Shown: positions 13,220 to 25,343 of the stretch, in pieces | Layout of the letters: the number at the start of each line of letters is the position of its first letter | Numbering within the stretch: the stretch's first letter is position 1 | NCBI GenBank assembly: GCA_943704425.1 | Contig: CALSCP010001997.1 | Location: 1 to 36,102 of the forward strand | DNA length: 36,102 bases | From: Ministeria vibrans ATCC 50519 | Taxonomy: Eukaryota; Opisthokonta; Filasterea | Direction: 5' to 3' | Notes under the pieces: model-generated | What the model was told of the DNA's origin: nothing | The model's database searches: none | The model's input: the letters and a program-made list of their open reading frames with translations, nothing else | Program-made: the position numbers and the translations under genes

Positions 13220-16200
13220 TCAAACATATGACTGCGACCTCTCCCACGCAAGTAGCTGCCGTGCACGCTCCACCGCAAGGAATCGCTCCGTCGAGGCAAG
13301 TCGACTCCAGTACCGTTGACTTGCTGCCTCAGCCTTGCCCTCCATGCCGGGTTCCAGTGACGCAGACGCCGTCGTTACCGATCGCTCCTTACGCGTCTCG
13401 TCCTCTTCACTTTCTCCCCCGACTCCAAATATCGGTCTAAAGAAAACACAAATAATGAGTATAACAAAAAAAATGATCATCATTATTACTATTAATATTA
13501 TTATTATTATAAACAATCTTTCTCTCCTTACTTGGTCACGATGGCAAAGTCGGCTCCGACACCACTCCGATCCGAGTTAGACGCACCATTTCCACGCCAC
13601 ATAGCAAGCAGGCTAGTGCGCTTCTCACGAGTCACCTTGACACAAATGCGCTTGCGCAGCACGAGTGGCTCACTACGCCCCGTCACCTTCACACTGACGT
13701 ACACCACCGCATAGATGCGCTCACCTTTGGCCGTCGCGCGCATCAAACACGACCCATTCTGTCGATGCATACTTCCATCCCAGCTCGCCACGGCTCGCAT
13801 CCGCCCAGCTCCATCCCGCTCCACATTCACAAGTGTAAGCGCGTCCGCCTGCGCAAACGCCTCGTCACTTGCCTCGTTCGCACCCGCACTCGTCAACACC
13901 AGTCGCTCCACGCGCGACTCAACTGCACTACTCGCCTTCTGGTTGCCCTTCTCGTCCAGACGCGCCGCGTCCAGTCCCGCCGCACCCCCAACAACACCTC
14001 CTTCAACCAACATTTGCTTCTTGCGCGCATGCACCAGCGCCATCAACTCCTCCAGCAACAACGTCTCGCGCAACACCTCCTCAGGTGTGAGCTTCTTCAG
14101 CCGCGCTGGTCTTTTTCGCTTCTGCTTCTTCCTCTCGTCGTCCCCATCACCGCCACCATCCTCGTCCTCACTATCGTCCTCCACCAGTGCCTCCAGTTGT
14201 TCATCCAGCTCCTCCCGCCGTTTCTCCAGCTGCCACGCTGGCCAGTCGACTACGCGTCCACGACTACGACTCCCCACCAGCTGAGGCGCTCCATTCTGCA
14301 CAACATCAAGAAAAAAAAATGTTAGTTGTCTTTTCGCTTCATCTTCTTTCATCGCTTCGTCCTATTTCGTTCTCCTCATCTCTCCCTTACGTGATGCTTG
14401 GAGCGCGACTCGAGATCGCCCACGGCAATACCAACAATGTTCTCGTACACCATAAGGCCACTGGGTCGCGCCTGGACCACCGACGCCACAATGCGACGGG
14501 CATAGCCCTGACGAATGATAAAGAGTCCCCCCGTGTTGTTTTCGTCTTCACGGCTCTGCGTGTCCACTTCGAGCCACTCGCCCGTCTGCGACGGCTCCAT
14601 CACTGTCACAAACAGTTGGAACTCGTCAACCGTGTCGGCCCAGTCGAAAAGTCCATCTTGCACAATGGGTGGAATCTTCTCGGACCAGCCGGCCGGAAAC
14701 TGCTGTTCTTGAATGCCCAGACGACGCTGCTTCAGCAACGAGTGGCCCCACACCTCAATACCAAGCGTTCCGTCTCGCAAGAACCGTCGAAACGCCGGCG
14801 TCATGCGTCCCTCAAAGATGTACTCAAATCCAAACTGCGCCCGTCCACGCGTCGTGTCCTTTTTCGCCGTCGGATCGGCCGTGTCCAGCGACGGCACCGA
14901 CACATCGACAAACTGCCACATGCGATACACACAAAAGACAAGCGACGACAGCTCGACAGGGATGCGTCGTGCCTCGCGAACGGTCACGGAAATGCGAAAT
15001 TTCGGACGTGGCTTGTGCGCTGCCTTGCGATGCGCCGTAGAGGACGAAGACGAGTTGGTAGGTGCCTCTCTCTTGTGGTTCTCATCATCGTCCTCATCGT
15101 CCTCGTCGTCACCGTATAATAGATCCTCGGCAACGGCACGCGCACGCTCTGCTTCCTCTTGCTGCTTCTGGACCGCAATTTCCTCATCACGTTGTTGTTG
15201 TTGCCGCTGCTGCTGTTGCTGTTGTGTTGTTTCGCTGTCCTCGTCAATAGCGTCGTCCCAGACGGACGCAGAAGTATTCAATGCTTTGCTGACACGGTTG
15301 GCACTATTGTCCTGACCCGACAGTCGTCGTGAATTACTCCGTCGTCGTGGCGGTGCCTTGGGCGGCGGCGAGTTACGCACCGAGCTGCGTCGCGTGCCGG
15401 GAATGGTATCGTCCATGGCAACCAGAATCGCATCTGAGGTCGCTGTGAGTACTTGCCGCTCAAGTCGAATGGTCAGTTCGCCATTGAGCACTCCATGTTC
15501 GTTCACCAGTGGCGCACTCAGTTCCAACGACGACTCTTCCTCCTCCAGTGAGCGCAGCGAGAAACTTGCCACACCAATCAACTTGCAGAATTCAGCCTCA
15601 CGGAAAAAGTCTACATAATATTAAAATATATTATTATTATTAATACTATTATTATTATTAATACTAATTGATACGACTTTTTTGATTCGTCTTCTTCTTC
15701 TTCTTACCACTCCCTCCATCATGAGACGACTCGTCCACAAGCTGATAACCGTCCTTGGCGCTTTCCACGTGACGGTGATACATGTCGCGCATAGGGAACA
15801 TTTGACCCTGGAAGGCCGCAAGAGACCAGACGTGACGCGTGTGACGCTCCACATCCGTCACCTGCACGGCAAGTTCGCTGCGAGCGACGGCCGGGTCGGG
15901 CACTCCTCCCGCCGAAAGAAGACGTCGTGGGATCTGCTGAATCACATCGTACACCACTGGCTTGCCCAACTCTTTGGCCATCGCATTGGCCTCGCGCACC
16001 AGTGTCACTGCGTCAATCATCTGTTGCTCAAGTTCCGCCGTGCGCCACGGGAAAAAGTCCTTTCCTTGCTCTTCAAGCTGTTCCAGTCGTCGCTCATACA
16101 GCTAAAAACAAAACAAGAAGGAAAGAAAAGAGTGTTCGATATCATTGCTATTTTCTCTCTCTCAATCACTTTTGTTTTTTTCTCCCTCCTCTCTCTTTGC

Positions 16201-19200
16201 ACCACTTTGTTTCTTGCTCTCTCCTCTCTCTTTGCACCACTTTGTTTCTTTCTCCCTCCTCTCTCTTTGCACCACTTTGTTTCTTGCTCTCTCCTCTCTC
16301 TTTGCACCACTTTGTTTCTTTCTCCCTCCTCTCTCTTTGCACCACTTTGTTTCTTTCTCCCTCCTCTCTCTTTATACCACTTTGTTTCTTGCTCTCTCCT
16401 CTCTCTACTTTGACCCACCTTGATTTCAAGAAGAATGTCGGCTAGGGCCACCTCACTCGCACCCGGAGCCTTCTTAGATGGACTGGTCAAAGCCTTGAGG
16501 GTACGAGCAGACTCGGCGTCGGCGCTGTGGCGCAACGTGAGACGCCCAATACGCTCAACCAGGTCGCGCATCTCACGCACAATGTCACGGTATAGCTGCG
16601 GCTTCAGTTCCGTCTTGGCCACTGCCTCACCGCTTGCTTCGCTTTGAGCGCGTGTGTCCGCTGCGGCCGATGCCTCCGCTCGCAACCGTGCCGTCTCGGC
16701 AGCCGCCAGCAGTTCTTGGATTTCCTGTTCGCGCAGACGCTGTTGTTCAAGCAGCGCTGCCTGTTCACGCTGTGCCTCTTCGCGTTTGCGTTCCACTTCC
16801 TCCATTTGGCGACGCAATGCCTCACGCTCAGCCGCAAGCTGGGTTTCGCGCTCAAGCGCACGCACCTGCTCTTCTTCCACTTGTGCACGACGCTGCTCCT
16901 CACGCTCTCGCTCACGTTCCTTTACCTCCTCAGCAAGCGCCGTCGCCTGAGCCTCCTTGCTCTGAGCCTCGGCAAGGGCCGCCTCCTGTGCCGCAGCCGC
17001 AAGTGCCGCCTGCGCAATCGTCTCTTCGCGCAGCCTCATCTCTTGAGCAGCGCGCACCTCGAGGGCCTGTCGTTCCTCCTCGATGCGCTTCTGCTGTTCT
17101 AAAATTCGCACACGCTCCGCTTCAAACTCTTGCGCTTGTGTTTGCAAGCGCTCTTCATCCTGACGACGTTCCTCTTCAAGCTTTTGCAGACGTTCGTCGC
17201 GCAGGCGTTGTTGCTCGAGCAACTGGCGCTCCGTTTCGTCACGCTCTCGCGCAATCTTCGCCTGCTCGTCCGCCTGCAGCGTACGGATAGACGACGCTTC
17301 GGCGGCCGCAGCTTCGGCAGCTGCTTCGGCCATGCGCGCCGCCTGGGCCTTCGCCTCGGCTGCGGCCGCTGCTTCTTTTGCTTCGTGCATCGCTCGGATC
17401 TTGTCGGCTTCAAGCTTCTGCAGACGTTCTTCAAAGGCACGGCGTTGCTGCGTGAGAGCCGTCTCCTTCTCCTGATCCAACTGACTCTTCAGCGACGCAA
17501 TCACTTCGGGTGCGACGCCCGCATGCCGAGCCAGTTCACGCTGCGCGCGCTGCCAGTCCGACTCGCCCGACGCGAGCGAACCAAAAATCTCTTCGGCGGC
17601 ATTCGCTGCAGCGTCCGCCGTGCCGTCGACGGGACGCAGCATGGGCGAGCGTGGCAGATTGACACGAAAAAGGTGGTTGTTGCCAAAGCACAGACGATCG
17701 CCGTGGTAGAGGCGTTCTTCTGCAACAATCTCGCGTCCATTAATGCAGACACGCGCATCATTGACGGGCGCCACAGTTAAGTGGACAACGCTCTTGTCGA
17801 CCGTCTCCGTAGCCGACGACGAGGAAGAAATCGAGGAGGAGGACGACGCGGACGAGGTAGACGAGCCGACCGACGTGGTCGAGGTAACGCGCGGCGGTGG
17901 GTCCGACATGAGGCTTGCTTCGGCATCAGCAATGGCCGCGAGCATCACAGCCTCGTCTTCGTCGATGTTTGCCTGTGCAGTGGTCGCTGAAGCGTCAACT
18001 TTCTTCTGTTTCGCGGCTCGGGCCCGTTCCTTCTCGACCAACAGTGGACGAGTAATCACCGCATGTGAGCTTTGGATGCCAAGGCCACGCAGCTGCATGT
18101 CTTGCAGCTCTGGTGCGTCTTCGCGTCCAATGCAGGTGCGCGCCTTGAGCGGGTAAATGAGGATGCCGGTGAGACTGGGATCTTCGTTGAGGTTGATGAG
18201 AGAGGGAATGCTCTTGTCGACGGCGACGCCGGCGTGCGTCACAGAGATGCCCATACTCTCAAGGAGACGCTGTCGTTCAACGTTAATGTCGTTTGCCTCG
18301 CGCCACCGTTCCTCCCACGAGCGCGAGACACTCTCCATGAGTCGCTGACTCTCGTCCAGGCGTGCCCGCAACTCCTCCACCTCGCGTGTGTCCACCTGAG
18401 GCGCTGCTGGCGCCGACACGCCACCACTACTACTGCCGCCACCGGAGGGTAAAGCAGCGCCTCCCATTTGATCGCGCAGACGAGCGAGTTCTTCGCGTAG
18501 TTCGCGAATGATGCGAGCGTTGGCGTCCTCGTTGATGATGGCGTGGTTGACAATGCGCTTGGCTCGATCGGCATAGCGCAGCGTCGACATGGACTCTTCG
18601 TAGTTGTCGGCGGCCGGACTTACTGTCGCCACCATGACTGTCTTGGCATTGCCACCGAGGTTGTCCTTGAGCAGCCAAGTCAAGACAGAGTCGCGATAAG
18701 GCACAAATCCACCCTTTTTGCCGGACGCCTGATCTGCCAGATTGGCAATGACCAGTCCCAGCGTTGTCAGTGACTTGTTGATGTTTCCCGCTTCCTTAAG
18801 ACGGTCTCCTGCTGCGCCCGTCTTCGACACACGCTCACTGCCTGCCAAGTCGACCAGGCTCACACGCGACACCTAAAAACACACAAAAAATTAATAAAAG
18901 AGAATTACTAATGATAACTTTTTTGATAAAAATTTGCAAACTATTAGTAGAAGGCGAATAAGATGAAGGGAACTTTTTTTTTTAAATCATACCTTTTCAA
19001 GGGCAGTGCCGGCCTCGGCGTCAATGGCCGTTTGAGTCAGAAGAATGGTAAAGACGGCATGACTGCGACTCGACTCGGAGTTCATCATGGTCGCCGCGAC
19101 GGTCCGTGCGCGACCACCGTCCTCCATGAGCGCCTCAATGCCCGTGTAGTTGGCGACCGGCAGCTGTGACAGATTCTCGACGTAGGGACCGAGTGTCTTG

Positions 19201-20014
19201 TGTTCGCGCACACGTAATTTCTTCTTGTTGCTCGGGTTCAGCAAATCGCGCACGTTCTCGTTGTAAATCTACCATGGTGGAGACAAGGGATGAGAGAGTA
19301 ACAAAAAGAACAAGAATAGGAAAGCAGATGGTGTGAGAGCAAAACGCATTCAACTCACCTCCATGTAGGACACTTCGACTTTGTAGACTTGAGACTCGGT
19401 CGATTCAATGCTGATGCGGTCGAACATGGCACGACACAGCCGCGGAATGATTCCTTCGTCGTTGGGCGCCCCCATCATGGTGTACGTCTTGCCCGAGCCC
19501 GTCTGACCGTACGCAAAAATGCTACAAAATGTGAGTGTGATGAGCGTCTCTCTCACTCTGTGCGTATGTATGTGTCTTTTGATTGTTTTGTTGCTGCAAA
19601 GCGGTTTGCGTCTCTTGCTCGTTCACGCGCGCTTCCCAACACGCCGCTCTGCGTGCCGCGGTGAAGCCAGTGGGCGGCAGCATGTCCTTACCAAGCATTG
19701 TAGCCGTCAAAGGCGTTTTCAAGGACGCCTTCGCCGAGCGCTTTGTAGACGATTTCTTGGTTTGCAAAGTGCGCGTCGGTGGGCTCGTGGCTCCAGAAGG
19801 AGTGGTCGAAGGAAAAGGTCTTGGGGGGCGGAGCAGCTGTGGCGCCTGTGGCGCCCCCCGTGTTGCCCGCAGCGCCAGCAGGAATGTCGATGTTGGTGGT
19901 GACGCCGTCGCGCTTCATCTCAATGATGTTAGGCGACTTTTTGTCCTTTTCACGCCGATTGAACGGCCGCACGCGCACGGCCACCTTGACCTTGACCGCG
20001 CTGTCGTCGCTCAT
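13220..20014 (-). CDS. Kinesin-3 family motor with FHA domain and KIF13/KIF1-type tail
   Basis: Complete eight-exon gene: 19692-20014, 19359-19521, 18993-19268, 16419-18872, 15708-16101, 14391-15610, 13532-14295, 13220-13436; 1,936 aa. Kinesin-3 motors carry vesicles and endosomes to microtubule plus ends. The N-terminal motor ([16 protein letters not shown]-loop GQTGSGKT about 113-120; switch I NSESSRSH about 225-232; switch II DLAGSE about 262-267) is followed by an FHA domain (about 484-660: [26 protein letters not shown]). Next is a Glu/Arg/Ala-rich coiled coil of about 350 residues, then a C2-like/KIF1B-type module ([38 protein letters not shown]) and a DUF3694-like segment ([48 protein letters not shown]). 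The tail ends with [19 protein letters not shown]; no PH or CAP-Gly domain follows, so it resembles KIF13A more than KIF1A. It shares a 151-nt upstream region with the FYVE gene. Confidence 0.93.
16154..16408. repeat. 35-nt minisatellite in kinesin-3 intron
   Basis: Tandem units of about 35 nt (+ strand core TTTGCACCACTTTGTTTCTT) in the intron 16102-16418. Two subtypes differ in the segment after TTTC (TCTCCCTCC or GCTCTCTCC) and occur in the order A-B-A-B-A-A-B, suggesting spread of a 70-nt dimer. The complement contains GGAGGGAGAAAGAAACAAAG, also present near 9568 and 36071. In the kinesin-3 transcript the purine strand is read, opposite to the other three loci. Confidence 0.93.
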
Positions 20015-20165
20015 CTTCTTCTACTCTTTGTTAGTGAAAATTGTGAATCAGGAGAATAAATCGAAAATCTTACTGCGATGAGCGATCACTTTTTCTTTTT
20101 ACTGACGATTGAGATCCATAAGCGCATTCGTCTGACTGTCTCTCGACACCCCGCCTCGTTTCATC
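20015..20165. promoter_or_regulatory. Shared 151-nt region between divergent kinesin-3 and FYVE-protein genes
   Basis: The start codons of the minus-strand kinesin-3 (20014) and the plus-strand FYVE protein (20166) are 151 nt apart, so promoters and 5' UTRs for both must fit here or overlap the neighbouring exons. It contains AT-rich GGAGAATAAATCGAAAATC, a palindromic GATGAGCGATCAC segment and a T run (20089-20101). No TATA box is certain. Role inferred from layout. Confidence 0.5.
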
Positions 20166-20229
20166 ATGGGTATGTTATAAAAGTTACTCAACCCAAACCA
20201 TTAGAAATGTCGTGTTCGTTTGCTCTTTG

Positions 20230-20261
<32 letters not shown>

Positions 20262-21445
20262 CGTCTACCCGTTTATCCCTCACCTCTCGCTCGCATCGTC
20301 GCTTGCTCACGTGTGATTTCTCGCCCCATCCGTAGAAGAGGCACTTGCGGCCGAACGTGCACTGCGAGAGAAGGAGCAGCGCGACTTTGGTGTGCAGCGA
20401 ACCAAGTTCAAAGAGTTGTTCGTGCGCGTCGAAGAATCGCTGCGAAACGAACGCGCTGCGCTTGCCGAAGAGCGCGCAGCGCGTGCCAAGCTTGAGGAGA
20501 AGCTTGCTTTGGTGAAGAATGAGCTTGCCAGTGTGCAAGCAGTCAATGGCATGCTGCAGCAAGAGAGCGAGGAGGAAATGCGACGGGTGACAACCCGACA
20601 TGAGAGTGAGCTTGAATCACTTCGCGGCGTTCTCGCGTCTACCATGAGTGCACAAGAGGCAGCCGAGCGACGTCTTGTCGAGCATGGTCTTGAAGTGCCT
20701 GTAGTCGCGCCGACACCCGAGAGTCCCGTAACCCCCAATGTTGTGGTGCCTGCGTTGGCAGGCTCGGCACGCGCCAGTGCACTGGAGAGGCAGCAGGTGC
20801 GCGCTGCACGCGAAGCCGAGGTGCTGAAAGATATCGTGGTGCCCATGGAGGCGGAGATTGAGGCGCTGCGCAGCAAAGTCAAGGAGCAAGCAACTGAATT
20901 ACAGCGTGCACAACACACGTCTGACAACAACAGTAGTAGCGACGCGCGACTCGTCCGGCAGCTCAAGGAAGAACGAGAACGCTATTATGAGTTGCGCGAG
21001 ACGTGGGAACGCGCCAACGAACGTTGGCTTAGCGATCGTTCCTTTCTCGAGTCGACTGTCGCCTCACTGAAAGACGAACTCGACGGCTGGAAGACTATGT
21101 CACGTCCAACACCCTCCAAACGACTCACATCCTCTACTTCATCCAGCGCATCCCTACCAACAACAACATCCGCAACAACAGCAACACCATCATCATCAAC
21201 GTCTCCTTCCTTGGCTGTGCTAACGACCATGGCTGGCAATGACACGACAATGCAAGACAACTCGTCTTCTCCTTCATCAAGGCCAGCGGCGTCTAGTCCT
21301 GCCGCAAAGCTCGCCTCGGACCTGTTCAAGTCGGCCACGTCCTTTCTATCACGGCCCCAGTCGACGCCAAAGGCAACACCAGCGGCAACACCAGCAACAG
21401 CAACAACATCAACAGCAACACCATCAACATCAACAGCAACACCAT

Positions 21446-21492
<47 letters not shown>

Positions 21493-24013
21493 CCATCAAC
21501 AGCAGCAGGAGCAACAACAACAGCAACAGCAACACCATCATCAGCAGCAGGAGCAACAACAACAGCAGCTGCAGGAGCAGAAATAGGAGCGCCGAGACCT
21601 TTCGTTGGTGGAGATGCTCTTGGCGTCGAGGATGCCCCAACAGAGATGGATCCTCTAGTGTTGGACGTCGTGGAGAGCATTGGCGCCTCAGCAGAGCGTT
21701 CAACGCCTTCTGATGAATCCAATGTTGATGTGTTTCTTCAGGAGACGAGCGCACTCGATGCACCAGGCACTGCAACAGCAGCAATGGGTGACAGTCTGAC
21801 AACAATAGTAGCAGCAACAACAGCACCGATAGAGAGCGTGATGTGCAACACTGACGTCGATGAGTTGGTGGTGCGGCAAGAAAAGGAAGCAAAAGGAGGC
21901 GTGGTGGCGGGAAATGGTGCAGTACAGGGTGAATCAAACAAGGCTGACCAAGACGCAAGCGACGACCATGACAACGACAACAACAACAACAACAACAACA
22001 CCGTCAACAGCAACAACGAGAGTGACGAGAGTGACGATGGCCTGGCGAGTGTTACGGTGATGTTGGGTACGCCCGCATACAAGCAGAAGAGTCTAAAGGA
22101 ACAGCTGGGTGCGCTGCGGTCGCGACAAGCCGAGGTGGAGGAGCAAGCTCGCATTGCCCGATTGGACCTGGAGGCGTACAAGACGGTGCGCGAGCGGCTG
22201 GAGAGCGAGAGTGCCAAGGAGACGAGTCGCTTAAATATGCTGTTGGACGAGGAGCGTACAAAACGGCTCGAACTGGACGCAGACCTGGCGAGTGCACGAG
22301 AGGCCGCGTCGCAAGAACGACGCCAGCGTGCGGAAATGGAAGAGTCGTATACGCGCGCGAGTAGCGAGCTGCGTGTGCGTCTTGAGTCCTACGTGCGGGG
22401 TCATGAGAAGCTGGAGAAGCAATTGGTTCAGCTGGAAGAGAGCGCACGCATTGCCATGAGCGAGGCAAAAGAGCGTGTGGAGAGTGCGCGGGGCGAGGTG
22501 CAACGCATTGAGGGTGCTCTCAAGAGCGATCGCAGCCGACTGCACACGCTTGAAGAGCAGCTCGCACAGGGAAAGACGCGTCAGGGAGAACTCGAACGTG
22601 AAGTGGAAGTAGCTCGCTTTGGCACGCGCAAGCTGGAGGGAACACTGGGTGAGGTGGAGCAAGCACATGCGCGTCGTCTCGAAGAAGCCATGCAGGACTT
22701 GGAGACGCAACGTGATCTTAACGCGGCTTTGCAAAGCGATGTGATTTCAACGCAACGCTCATTTGAACAAATGGAGACACAGGCAAAGGAGCAGCGCGCA
22801 CAACACGAATCTGATTTTTTTGCGCTCAACGCCAAGACGGTGGATCTGCGACGTGAGCTTGAACTGATCAAGGAGCGTCTCTCAGCCGAACGCGAGTCAC
22901 GTCGCACTGCCGACCAGCGCATTGAGACCCTCACTGCTGAAATACAGGCGTATGCCGAGCGTGTCGCCGACATGCAACTCGAACGGTACACTATTTGAAG
23001 TTTTTCTTTGTGTCTTACTGTTTTGTTCGAGTATTTACGTACCATTGTTTGTTTTTGTTTAGAAATGAGGCACGAAAAGATGCGGATCAAAATGCGCGCA
23101 TGGTATGCTCAATGGAAGCGGACATGCGCAAGATGAAGGCACGTACCAAAGAGGTCATTACATTGCTTCAGGTACCATTAATAATAATAAGAAAATAAAG
23201 AGAATCGAGAGCTATACTCAATGTCAAAACAAGTCAATTCAAAATTCTGTTGTTGTACTTACACTTTTGATTGTGATGTTGCAGAACGAACTTGAGGCGA
23301 CACGGAACAAAGCGGAAGGATTAGACAAGAGGGTGCATTTGATGACGGAGAGACTGGAAGAAGGGATTCAGGTGCAGACGGAATTGGCATTCCAGAGTCA
23401 AGTACGAAAAGAAGAATTGTATGCAGTGACGAGAGCAATCACTAAACTAAACTGAATGCTGTAGGACTTGTCAATGGAGCTTGAGCGACAGCGAATCAAA
23501 GCCAAGACACCACGGTGGGAGGTAGACGACGAAGTGGCGAATTGCCGGCAGTGCCGTGAGCCATTTTCGCTGATGAAGTGGAAGGTGAGTTTTTTTTCTG
23601 CTTCTTCGTTTGTTCGAGATGATGAGTCAAGCTTGCCTGGGGCCGCATCCGTTGTATTTTTTAGCATATTGTNNNNNNNNNNGGGGGGGCGGGGGGGGGT
23701 TCACATCACTAAAACGTGTTTTTTTTTTCAATGGCAGCATCATTGTCGTCGATGTGGACGCATCTTCTGTTACAGTTGTACGGAGAAGTCACTGCAGAGT
23801 GGCGATCGGCGCATGTGTGACGGGTGTCTGAGTGCCGTGCAGGCGCGACACAGCCAGCGTGTGGCCGCGGCTGCCGCAGCCGCATCAGCTGGCTCGGGCG
23901 TGGCGGGCACAGCGGCCGCCGCGGCAGCGGCGGCGCAGTTGCAGGATGATGTGAGGAGTGAGACGAGCGAATCGAGTCTCTCGGGTGGACAGTGGGGCTC
24001 GCGCCAACACTAA
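20166..24013 (+). CDS. Long coiled-coil protein with C-terminal FYVE zinc finger
   Basis: Six-exon model: 20166-20169, 20336-22985, 23063-23171, 23285-23401, 23465-23584, 23738-24013; 1,091 aa. Exon 1 would hold only ATG plus one base, joined in phase to AAGAGGCACTTG; this start is inferred and is the weakest part. Residues 1-250 are coiled coil (RNERAALAEERAARAKLEEK). Then comes a Ser/Thr/Ala low-complexity stretch of about 330 residues, an Asn run in DNDNNNNNNN, and a second long coiled coil (about 620-970). The FYVE domain (about 978-1035) has WEVD, CRQC, HHCRRCGRIFC, YSC and CDGC, with all zinc ligands and the basic patch for phosphatidylinositol 3-phosphate, so endosomal membrane binding is expected. 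The layout recalls Rab effectors such as EEA1 and RUFY proteins; which Rab it binds cannot be told. A 10-base N gap lies in intron 5. The C-terminus is Ala-rich. Confidence 0.88.
20231..20261. repeat. Poly(T) tract in intron 1 of the FYVE gene
   Basis: 31-nt T run between the donor at 20170 and the acceptor at 20335. Confidence 0.9.
21365..21585. repeat. Coding ACA/GCA-rich microsatellite within the FYVE gene
   Basis: Imperfect CAACAG/CAGCAA repeat inside exon 2 of the FYVE-protein gene. In the gene frame it encodes Ala-Thr-Pro-Ser repeats (TATATATATATATATPS, AAGATTTATATPS). The other two forward frames would give poly-Gln/His or Asn/Ser-rich peptides, and the frame stays open on both sides, so the gene frame is the one that links the two coiled coils. 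Confidence 0.9.
23673..23682. other. Assembly gap (10 N) with adjoining G-run
   Basis: Ten N bases followed by a run of G with one C (23683-23700), inside intron 5 of the FYVE gene (23585-23737). Exons on both sides splice in phase (MKWK to HHCRRCG), so the gap does not damage the coding model. Its true length is unknown. Confidence 0.99.
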
Positions 24014-24147
24014 AAGCTTGTACAAACATAATAATTATAATACGTCTTATCATTGAATATAACACAATCATAATGATAATAATGATACGGTAGTAGAAGA
24101 CAGTGAAAGAATTTGTATACATGATGAAAAAAAAATGAAGAGTGGTG

Positions 24148-25307
24148 TCAGCGAATCTGGGTTGCAATGTTAAGCACTGAGCGAGGTCCTCGGTCGCCTC
24201 TAAGCTTCGAGAAGACATTCCAGAAGCGCAGAGTCTCATCGCCTGCTCCCGTCACGATTGTCTGTCCGTCGGGACTCATCGCCAGATACAACACACTGCA
24301 ATCAAAAATGTAATATTAGTAACCTATTGGTCTGGTGGGATACAACAAAAGTGATCCGTACCGATAAGTGTGACCAGTGAGCGTTGCGACTTGCGTCATT
24401 GACGGATACTTCCAAACAATAATCTGGTTCTGACTGTAGCCGTGTGTGCTCACAAGCTCATTGACCGTTTTAGACCAGGCCAAATTGCATACCTGGATAA
24501 TATAATAATAATTTTACAATAATAATTTACTAGTTTAGTTGTAATTATTATTTAGGCAATGGCCACTCGAAGCGATAGTTTGAGAGCGATATTTTTTCTT
24601 CTTATTTCAGTTCACTCACCTGCGAGCCCGTGTCAATGTATTGCAGTGCCTGATCGGTGACGGTGTTCCAAAAGCGAATGCAGCGATCGGCGGTGCCGCC
24701 ACCCGAGGCAAGGAGACCGTGCTGGTGCGGGGACCAGGCAATTGCCTTGACGGCGGCAACGTGGTCACGGTAACGCAGGACGGGAGCGTCGACGCGGGGC
24801 GGCTGCCAAACGTAGAGGCGGTTGTCGTTGCCGCCACTTGCCAGTTGCTGATCGTCGGGCGACCAACGCAGACCGCACACTTCTTGTTTGTGTGCCGAGA
24901 GACGGCTCTGGTAGGGTTCGCTGGCACGCACATCGCGCAACAAAATGGTACGGTCGCGCGAGCCGGTCGCCATCATGTGTGTGTTCCATGCAAGCGCCGC
25001 CACACGGCTAGAGTGGCCCGCCAAACGTCGCACCAGCTTGCACTTGGCCGCATCCCACACCTGCACCGAACCATTGTGGGTACCAATGGCAACGTGCGTG
25101 CCGCGCTGAACCCATGCCACGCTAGTAACAAAATCGGAATCGGACGACAGATCACACAGCTGCTGCACCTGGCTGGTGCACGCCGACCACAAGTACACAC
25201 GTGCCCCCAGACCCACTGCAAGGACATTTTGCGACGACCAGTCCAGTAGATTCAAGTAGAAATCGTCCTGCGACACAAACAAAAAAAAAAAACAAAAAAA
25301 ACACGCA

Positions 25308-25343
<36 letters not shown>

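Noticed and set aside
14187-15119. Long plus-strand open frame (about 310 codons) opposite the kinesin-3 tail
   Set aside because: It is the antisense shadow of exons 14391-15610 and 13532-14295, has an Arg/His-rich composition with no domain, and crosses a confirmed intron.
21239-21586. Poly-Gln/His protein in another frame
   Set aside because: It is the microsatellite of the FYVE gene read out of frame; the gene frame is continuous with coiled coils on both sides.
24616-25227. Minus-strand alternative frames within the WD40 exon
   Set aside because: Shadows of the Cdh1 WD40 exon 24620-25267, whose frame shows the WD repeats.
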